From contig JAURBD010000043.1 in NCBI GenBank assembly GCA_030829155.1, forward strand, positions 1-12,254: DNA of 12,254 nt, written 5' to 3'. The stretch is from Flavobacteriaceae bacterium (lineage in GTDB: Bacteria > Bacteroidota > Bacteroidia > Flavobacteriales > Flavobacteriaceae). How positions within the stretch are numbered: the first letter of the stretch is position 1; each line of letters starts with the position of its first letter. Below the pieces are notes generated by a model that did no database searches, had not been told where the DNA came from, and saw only the letters and a list, made by a program, of their open reading frames with translations. A program made the position numbers and the translations under genes. Shown here one piece after another: positions 7,284-12,254 of this stretch.

Positions 7284-7319
7284 CATTTAAATAAAATTTT
7301 TTAATATAAAATAGTAATC

Positions 7320-7598
7320 ATGAGTACAATCAAAATTAAGCCTTTAGCAGATCGTGTTTTAATTGAACCTGCTGCTGCTGAAACTCAAACTTCTTCAGGT
7401 CTATACATCCCAGACACTGCAAAAGAAAAACCTCAGAAAGGAATTGTAGTTGCTGTTGGTCCTGGAACCAAAGAAAATCCCGTTACCCTCGCAGTAGGTG
7501 ATACCGTATTGTATGGGAAATATGCTGGAACTGAACTTCAACATGATGGGAAAGATTACCTAATCATGAAAGAAAACGATATTCTTGCAATTGTATAA
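7320..7598 (+). CDS. groES: co-chaperonin GroES
   Basis: Seven-fold lid of the GroEL folding chamber, cytoplasmic. The 92-residue length is normal. It shows IKPLADRVLIEP at the start, the mobile loop with TSSGLYIPDTAKEKPQKG (about 25-42) that contacts the GroEL apical domains, VVAVGPG (48-54), and the C-terminal LIMKENDILAIV. It starts after a separate intergenic region and is followed by groEL 17 bp later, the usual bicistronic arrangement. Expected to be abundant and heat-induced, but neither CIRCE nor a sigma-32-type promoter is apparent. Confidence 0.98.
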   Translation: MSTIKIKPLADRVLIEPAAAETQTSSGLYIPDTAKEKPQKGIVVAVGPGTKENPVTLAVGDTVLYGKYAGTELQHDGKDYLIMKENDILAIV

Positions 7599-7615
7599 AT
7601 CTAAAAATAAATAAA

Positions 7616-9256
7616 ATGGCTAAAAAAATAGTATTTGATATTGATGCCAGAGATGGAATCAAAAGAGGGGTAGATGCCCTTGCAAACGCAGTTAAAGTTA
7701 CCTTAGGACCTAAAGGACGTAATGTGATTATTGGAAAAGCTTTTGGAGCACCACAAGTCACCAAAGATGGAGTAAGCGTAGCAAAGGAAATAGAACTTGA
7801 AGATGCCTTGGAGAATATGGGTGCTCAGATGGTAAAAGAAGTAGCCTCAAAAACCAATGACTTAGCTGGAGATGGAACTACCACAGCTACTATTCTGGCG
7901 CAAGCCATCGTAAAAGAAGGTCTCAAAAACGTTGCTGCCGGGGCAAATCCATTAGACCTTAAAAGAGGAATTGACAAAGCAGTAACTGCCATTGTAACCG
8001 AACTGGATTCAATTTCAACCGAAGTTGGAGGTTCTTCTGAAAAAATTCATCAGGTTGCTAGTATTTCTGCAAATAATGACAACACTATTGGCGGTTTAAT
8101 TACAGAAGCTTTTGAAAAAGTAGGAAAAGAAGGTGTAATTACTGTTGAAGAAGCAAAAGGAACAGAAACTTATGTGGATGTTGTAGAAGGCATGCAATTT
8201 GATAGAGGGTATTTATCTCCCTATTTCGTTACTGACTCTGAAAAAATGGAAGCAGATCTTGAAACACCTTACATACTACTTTATGATAAAAAGATTTCTG
8301 CAATGAAAGATCTTTTACCTGTTTTAGAGCCCGTTGCCCAAACAGGTAAACCTTTACTTATCATTGCCGAAGATGTTGATGGAGAGGCTTTAGCTACACT
8401 TGTTGTTAACAAACTTCGAGGTGCACTAAAAATAGCAGCAGTGAAAGCTCCCGGATTTGGCGATCGTCGTAAAGCAATGCTTGAAGACATCGCAATATTA
8501 ACAGGAGGTACTGTTATTTCTGAAGAAAGAGGGTATACCTTAGAAAATACAACTATAGAAATGCTGGGGACTGCAGAAAAAGTTACCATTGATAAAGACA
8601 ACACTACTGTTGTAAATGGTTCTGGTGCTGCTGAAGCGATCGAAGGTCGTGTGGGTCAGATTAAATCTCAAATTGAGAACTCTACCTCTGATTATGACAA
8701 AGAAAAGCTACAGGAACGTTTAGCAAAACTTTCAGGTGGTGTTGCTGTTCTATATGTAGGAGCACCCTCAGAAGTTGAAATGAAAGAGAAAAAAGATCGC
8801 GTTGATGATGCACTTCATGCAACTCGAGCAGCTGTAGAGGAAGGCATTGTTGCCGGAGGTGGAGTTGCTCTTCTTAATGCTAAAACTGTTTTAGAAGATA
8901 TCAAAAGTGAAAATGCTGACGAAGCTACAGGAGTTCAAATTATCAAAAAAGCAATAGAGTCTCCACTACGAATTATTGTTGAAAATTCAGGTGGTGAAGG
9001 ATCTGTTGTTGTTTCAAAAGTTCTCGAAGGAGGTCACAATTTTGGATACAACGCCAAAAATGGAACTTACGCGGACATGCTTAAAGAAGGAATTATAGAC
9101 CCAAAAAAAGTTACTCGTGTTGCACTTGAAAACGCGGCATCAGTTTCTGGGATGATTTTAACCACAGAATGTGCTTTATTAGACATTAAGGAAGATGCAC
9201 CTGCAGCTGGTGGCGGAATGCCTCCAATGGGAGGTGGAATGCCCGGAATGATGTAA
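7616..9256 (+). CDS. groEL: chaperonin GroEL (Hsp60)
   Basis: Tetradecameric ATP-dependent folding chamber working with GroES in the cytoplasm. The 546-residue length is standard. Visible signatures are VTLGPKGRNV near residue 30, the ATP-site stretch GDGTTTATILAQAIV at about 85-99, KAPGFGDRRKAML in the apical domain, the AAVEEGIVAGGGVALL signature near 405-420, and a C-terminal GGM-rich tail (GGGMPPMGGGMPGMM). ATG at 7616 is preceded by an A-rich stretch rather than a Shine-Dalgarno. The gene ends with two tandem in-frame stops, TAATAA, as is often seen for highly expressed genes. Only one copy is present in the window. Confidence 0.99.
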   Translation: MAKKIVFDIDARDGIKRGVDALANAVKVTLGPKGRNVIIGKAFGAPQVTKDGVSVAKEIELEDALENMGAQMVKEVASKTNDLAGDGTTTATILAQAIVKEGLKNVAAGANPLDLKRGIDKAVTAIVTELDSISTEVGGSSEKIHQVASISANNDNTIGGLITEAFEKVGKEGVITVEEAKGTETYVDVVEGMQFDRGYLSPYFVTDSEKMEADLETPYILLYDKKISAMKDLLPVLEPVAQTGKPLLIIAEDVDGEALATLVVNKLRGALKIAAVKAPGFGDRRKAMLEDIAILTGGTVISEERGYTLENTTIEMLGTAEKVTIDKDNTTVVNGSGAAEAIEGRVGQIKSQIENSTSDYDKEKLQERLAKLSGGVAVLYVGAPSEVEMKEKKDRVDDALHATRAAVEEGIVAGGGVALLNAKTVLEDIKSENADEATGVQIIKKAIESPLRIIVENSGGEGSVVVSKVLEGGHNFGYNAKNGTYADMLKEGIIDPKKVTRVALENAASVSGMILTTECALLDIKEDAPAAGGGMPPMGGGMPGMM

Positions 9257-9276
9257 TAAAGTTTAAATTTAAAACT

Positions 9277-9307
9277 AAAAAAAGCGACCCTATCGGTCGC
9301 TTTTTTT
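9277..9307. terminator. bidirectional terminator between groEL and the convergent metal-related genes
   Basis: GCGACC (9284-9289) pairs with GGTCGC (9295-9300) around the 5-nt loop CTATC, with seven A before and seven T after, so the stem can extend to 13 bp. It follows the groEL stop by about 20 bp and lies 20 bp beyond the stop of the minus-strand HMA gene. The symmetric A/T runs let it end transcripts from both sides. Confidence 0.93.
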
Positions 9308-9327
9308 ATGAACTTAATTAGGTGTTC

Positions 9328-9675
9328 TCATTCTTTAACTTTACGCTCATACAAGCAACACATGGGCAAGTTATCATAGGTTGATTGTTCTGAAGTGGCT
9401 AGAGGAGTATCATGACCTACAGCAGCAATCTGCTTATGAATATTCAGCAACGAGGTTTTCGACGCATCATAAATCACAGAAAACTGGTGGGTTGGAATGT
9501 CCCAAGAAGCTGACTTTACACCTTTAATACTGTAAGCCTGTTTTTCGATACGATTTTTGCACATTCCACAAACCCCCTCTACTTCAAAACTTGTTTTTTG
9601 AATATCTTTCTTTGATTTTTGAGCAAAACTCAAAAAAGGTATAAGGGTAATAATAAGTATGACTATTTTTTTCAT
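9328..9675 (-). CDS. exported heavy-metal-associated (HMA) domain protein
   Basis: Small periplasmic metal-binding protein. The 115-residue product has a signal peptide (MKKIVILIITLIPFLSFAQ; Ala-Gln cleavage region at about 18-19), then an HMA/ferredoxin-like fold at about 28-90. The metal site is CGMC (C36, C39) in EGVCGMCKNRIE; a GMxCxxC site normally reads GMTCxxC, so the GVCGMC form here is a variant. A C-terminal tail carries a second cysteine pair, MCC (C106, C107). HMA domains bind Cu(I), Zn or similar soft metals and pass them to partners. Its ATG shares the A of the receptor's TAA stop (TAATG), so translation is coupled to the upstream TonB receptor gene. That pairing suggests metal delivery or sensing linked to the receptor. 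Which metal is not shown by the sequence. Confidence 0.92.
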   Translation of the reverse strand: MKKIVILIITLIPFLSFAQKSKKDIQKTSFEVEGVCGMCKNRIEKQAYSIKGVKSASWDIPTHQFSVIYDASKTSLLNIHKQIAAVGHDTPLATSEQSTYDNLPMCCLYERKVKE

Positions 9676-11912
9676 TATTTTTTATTTAAAAGTTTAAATC
9701 TAAGACCTGCATAAAGCATTCTTCCAAATACAGGTGCATACACTATTGATGTATCAAAATTTGAGCCAAAAGGATTCTCTGCATCTATAATTGGATTTAA
9801 TTGTTTGAAATCACCTAAATTTTCCCCTCCCAAATATACTTCAAATTGTGAAGAAAAAACTCGTGTTAATTGCATATTCAATAAACCATAACTTTCCGAA
9901 AAGTTTCCAAACCCATCCCTTTTATTTGCTGGTAAACGCTGACTTCCTACAAAATGATAGGTGAAATCTGCTTTCCATTGAGATTCATTTTCATCATCAA
10001 TAAATTTGTACTCAACGTTTGCAAAAAATCGTTCTTGTGGCTGTAAAGGTTTTTGTAAGGTTTGGTCCTGATAAGTTGTTTTGACCTCATAATTTTTGTA
10101 AGCCAAACGGATAGCTGCGTTTCTGTAGGGGACATAATTCAATTCAAATTGTACACTATTGGCATAACTGGACCCATCAAGGTTGTAAAATCGAATATGA
10201 CTAGCCTGTTCCCAGTCAACCACAACTTGATCAGAAAATTCTGTACGGTAATAATCGACCGTTAGATCTCCTTGTTTTCCAAAAAGGGTGTACCCTTGAA
10301 GAAAACTCAACCCATAATTCAATGCCTTTTCTGGTCTTAGACCATAAATAGACCCTCCATTTTCGACTAACTGTATCAAGCGATTGGTTCCAAATAATTT
10401 TTGGTTTTCAGCAAATATGTTGGCTACTTTTCGACCTTGACCAACCGATGCTCTCAATACTGATCTCTCCCAAGGAATGTATCGCATATGCAATCTAGGT
10501 GTTATGAAATTTCCTAGGCGGTTGTGGAGATCCAATCGGATTCCAGCAGTTAAACTAAATTTATCCAAACTGTCATAGCTGTACTCAAAAAAAGCTCCAA
10601 CAACCTCATCTCGTCTTTCAAAATCAACTTGATCTACAACCTCATTGTATTGATCAAAAGAAAAATTAATTCCTGTTTTGAATTTATTTTTAGTGTTGGT
10701 TATGATCGAGTTAAACAATAGGTTTGCAAACAAGCTTTGGTGTTTTACATTGTATCTTCTTAGTCCGAAATAAGAATCCTGATCATGGATGCTATAAGCC
10801 GATTGAAAACCGAAACTTTGATAGGGTAAATCTGGAAAAACATGACCTAATTTAAGAGAGGCATCTATTCGCTTTGTTTCAATTTCACTCCCCCAAAAAG
10901 TAGTGGTGTTTTTATGAACCCTTGGGTCAAAGTTTACTGAGCCTGTTTGTTTTTTGTCATCTAGAAAACGGAGATTAGCAAAACCAACCCAACCCTTCAC
11001 AGCATCTGTGTATTGCCATCTATTAAGGACATTAATTTGTTTAGAAATTGGAACATCCAAAAACGAATCCTTGTTTTTATCAAATTTCTGAGTTCTTTGA
11101 TTTACATGCACATAAGAACCCCCACTCCATTTTTCATTCCATACAGTATTATAATGGGCGTTAAACTCTTGTCTACCGTTAATAGAAGAATAGAGATTTA
11201 AAAACAAAGGAGCGTCCATCGAAGGCTTTTGAATTTCTGTGTTTATCTGCCCCGCAATGCTCTCAAACCCATTTACCACACTTCCAGCTCCTTTGGTAAT
11301 TTGAATACTTTCTATCCAAGTGCCAGGAGTAAATGTCAATCCATAAACTTGTGAAGCACCTCGAACCATAGGAATATTTTCTTCAGATATCATAAGATAA
11401 GGGCTGGAGAGACCGAGCATTTTAATTTGTTTTGTACCGGTCAAAGCATCCGCAAAATTTACATCGATTGAGGGATTTGTTTCGAAGCTCTCAGAAAGAT
11501 TACAACAAGCTGCTTTTAGCAATTCTTCGCTAGAGACTTTAATTATGTTTTGGGTCTCAAAATATGATTTTTGAATGGCTTTTCTTCTTTCAGTAAGGGT
11601 AATCTCTTCCAGTGAATCACCACTGTTAGAAAACAATGTATGTGTAATTCGATTTGGACTTGTAATTGTTAAAGTATCCGTTTTGAAGCCAAGATAACTT
11701 ATAATCAGTTTATTTGAGATCGGGTTTAATGGAAGTTTAAACTCTCCCGAAGAATCCGTTATAGTCCCTTGGGTTGTCTTGAGCCAAAATAAATTAACTC
11801 CTTCAACTGGGATTTCGGTATTATTTTCTCTTATTTTAATTTGTCCTTTAAGCAACTCTTGTGCAGGTAAAGACATACTCATTAAAAAAAAGGTTAAGTA
11901 TATGTTTTTCAT
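9675..11912 (-). CDS. TonB-dependent outer-membrane receptor (probable metal-related)
   Basis: A 22-strand beta-barrel importer that uses ExbBD-TonB energy. The 745-residue protein has a signal peptide (first 18 residues, ending PAQ), a carboxypeptidase-D-regulatory-like domain at about 20-95 (GVNLFWLKTTQGTITDSSGEF then ISYLGFKTDT), a TonB-box-like segment LEEITLT near 101-107, a plug at about 120-228 with NPSIDVNFADALTGTKQIKM and GAGSVVNGFESIAGQINTEI, and a barrel from about 235 ending in the aromatic-rich YAGLRFKLL. The only cysteines I see are the adjacent pair C136-C137 in the plug. Substrate is unknown; the coupled HMA gene and the upstream Cys-rich gene suggest a metal or metal complex. 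A plug with this Cys pair is what I recall from flavobacterial receptors next to HMA genes. It is 59 bp downstream of the partial HYC_CC_PP-like gene on the same strand, so co-transcription is likely. Confidence 0.93.
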   Translation of the reverse strand: MKNIYLTFFLMSMSLPAQELLKGQIKIRENNTEIPVEGVNLFWLKTTQGTITDSSGEFKLPLNPISNKLIISYLGFKTDTLTITSPNRITHTLFSNSGDSLEEITLTERRKAIQKSYFETQNIIKVSSEELLKAACCNLSESFETNPSIDVNFADALTGTKQIKMLGLSSPYLMISEENIPMVRGASQVYGLTFTPGTWIESIQITKGAGSVVNGFESIAGQINTEIQKPSMDAPLFLNLYSSINGRQEFNAHYNTVWNEKWSGGSYVHVNQRTQKFDKNKDSFLDVPISKQINVLNRWQYTDAVKGWVGFANLRFLDDKKQTGSVNFDPRVHKNTTTFWGSEIETKRIDASLKLGHVFPDLPYQSFGFQSAYSIHDQDSYFGLRRYNVKHQSLFANLLFNSIITNTKNKFKTGINFSFDQYNEVVDQVDFERRDEVVGAFFEYSYDSLDKFSLTAGIRLDLHNRLGNFITPRLHMRYIPWERSVLRASVGQGRKVANIFAENQKLFGTNRLIQLVENGGSIYGLRPEKALNYGLSFLQGYTLFGKQGDLTVDYYRTEFSDQVVVDWEQASHIRFYNLDGSSYANSVQFELNYVPYRNAAIRLAYKNYEVKTTYQDQTLQKPLQPQERFFANVEYKFIDDENESQWKADFTYHFVGSQRLPANKRDGFGNFSESYGLLNMQLTRVFSSQFEVYLGGENLGDFKQLNPIIDAENPFGSNFDTSIVYAPVFGRMLYAGLRFKLLNKK

Positions 11913-11971
11913 TTTTATGATGTTAATTCGATGATTACTAAACTTGAATAGTTTGAGGTAAATCAGTGGAA

Positions 11972-12254
11972 TTAATCATAAAAAAGAAAGGAATTGTACA
12001 AACGGTAAAGATTTGTCTGTAAAGGTGGTGGACGTGGATGAAACTGAAAAAGTTGAGGATCTTCAGTGCTGTAGTTTTTTGAAGAATAATTGGAGTTAGA
12101 ACCCGTGATTTCTAAATCAAATACATTGAAATCATCAATCAAAGATATGTCACCTTTGTTTTGAAAAATCTCAACTTCATCAGCACAACAACTTTTTTGA
12201 GAAAATGAAAGTGTATCGGAATAAGAAGTTTTTGATGTTTCCATCCCGCATCCT
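11972..12254 (-). CDS. HYC_CC_PP-family-like protein, 5' end truncated by the right edge
   Basis: The reading frame continues past the first ATG (12244) to the window edge: codons 5' of it read Gly-Cys-Gly, giving CGM just before ETSKTS, so the gene starts beyond 12254 and the ATG is internal. Visible features match what I recall of the small HYC_CC_PP family of Bacteroidota: a CGM segment, an SCCADEVEIF block, an acidic stretch, and a C-terminal proline run (RPPPLQTNLY). The N-terminal hydrophobic segment and HYC motif, if present, lie outside the window. Members are thought to be exported and cysteine-rich; their function is not established, but they sit beside TonB receptor and HMA genes, here 59 bp upstream of the receptor. 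I see 91 codons of it. The family call is from pattern memory and needs a search to confirm. Confidence 0.78.
   Translation of the reverse strand, partial: GCGMETSKTSYSDTLSFSQKSCCADEVEIFQNKGDISLIDDFNVFDLEITGSNSNYSSKNYSTEDPQLFQFHPRPPPLQTNLYRLYNSFLFYD

Noticed and set aside
7191..7319. Search for a CIRCE element (HrcA operator) before groES
   Set aside because: No TTAGCACTC/GAGTGCTAA repeat is present; the only strong inverted repeat there is followed by a T run and is better explained as the secG terminator.
8281..8604. 107-codon minus-strand frame inside groEL
   Set aside because: It lies wholly inside the strongly conserved groEL gene on the opposite strand; the Ser/Ala-rich translation is a codon-usage shadow.
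9261..9276. Near-palindrome GTTTAAATTTAAAAC just after groEL
   Set aside because: It is A/T-only in its core, imperfect by one base, and sits beside a much stronger terminator; likely chance.
11938..11957. Short inverted repeat AAACT-TTGAA-AGTTT-like in the gap before the TonB receptor gene
   Set aside because: The real arms are only 5 bp of A/T-rich sequence with no following T run on the minus strand; too weak to call an operator or terminator.
11972..12244. Complete 90-codon protein starting at the ATG at 12244
   Set aside because: The frame stays open upstream to the window edge and encodes Gly-Cys-Gly before this Met, matching the CGM segment of the family, so the ATG is internal and the gene is partial.
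1..12254. tRNA, rRNA, CRISPR, insertion sequence, prophage or integration site
   Set aside because: No cloverleaf, repeat-spacer pattern, transposase motif or terminal inverted repeats were seen, and intergenic gaps are all under 250 bp.

Overview
The window is AT-rich bacterial DNA that reads as a member of the Bacteroidota, most likely a (probably marine) flavobacterium. Three things point there. Genes start without clear Shine-Dalgarno sequences and promoters resemble the Bacteroidota -7 box (TAnnTTTG). The gene order miaB, sigma-54-type activator, lptE, TPR-like protein, secG, groES, groEL matches what I recall as typical of that phylum. LptE, the TonB receptor with an N-terminal carboxypeptidase-like domain, and the HYC_CC_PP-like protein are Bacteroidota-style families. 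No tRNA, rRNA, CRISPR array, insertion sequence or phage gene is visible.

Left part, minus strand (1-2539): topA, DNA topoisomerase I, followed 2 bp later by the first 13 codons of a gene that runs off the left edge and resembles the arginase/formimidoylglutamase family. Position 2540-2788 is a divergent intergenic region with one candidate -7 box on each strand.

Centre, plus strand (2789-7190): a tight five-gene run. It holds miaB (tRNA modification), an AAA+ sigma-54 activator with a Fis-type HTH and no sensor domain, lptE (outer-membrane LPS transport lipoprotein), a TPR-like protein of unknown role, and secG (Sec translocase). Gaps are 1-9 bp or overlaps, so one transcript is likely. It ends at a strong hairpin terminator (about 7204-7241). 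The groES-groEL chaperonin operon (7320-9256) follows with its own promoter region, which has no CIRCE element but carries a -24/-12 (sigma-54)-like element. A second strong hairpin (9277-9307) ends groEL and can serve the convergent operon too.

Right part, minus strand (9328-12254): read 5' to 3' on that strand, a right-edge-truncated HYC_CC_PP-like exported protein, a TonB-dependent outer-membrane receptor, and a small exported heavy-metal-associated (HMA) protein whose start overlaps the receptor's stop. All three proteins have an adjacent Cys-Cys pair, and the HMA protein also has a CxxC metal site. This suggests an envelope system for a soft metal such as copper, and is the least ordinary part of the window. 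The rest is mostly conserved housekeeping sequence, and I do not see a clearly new system.
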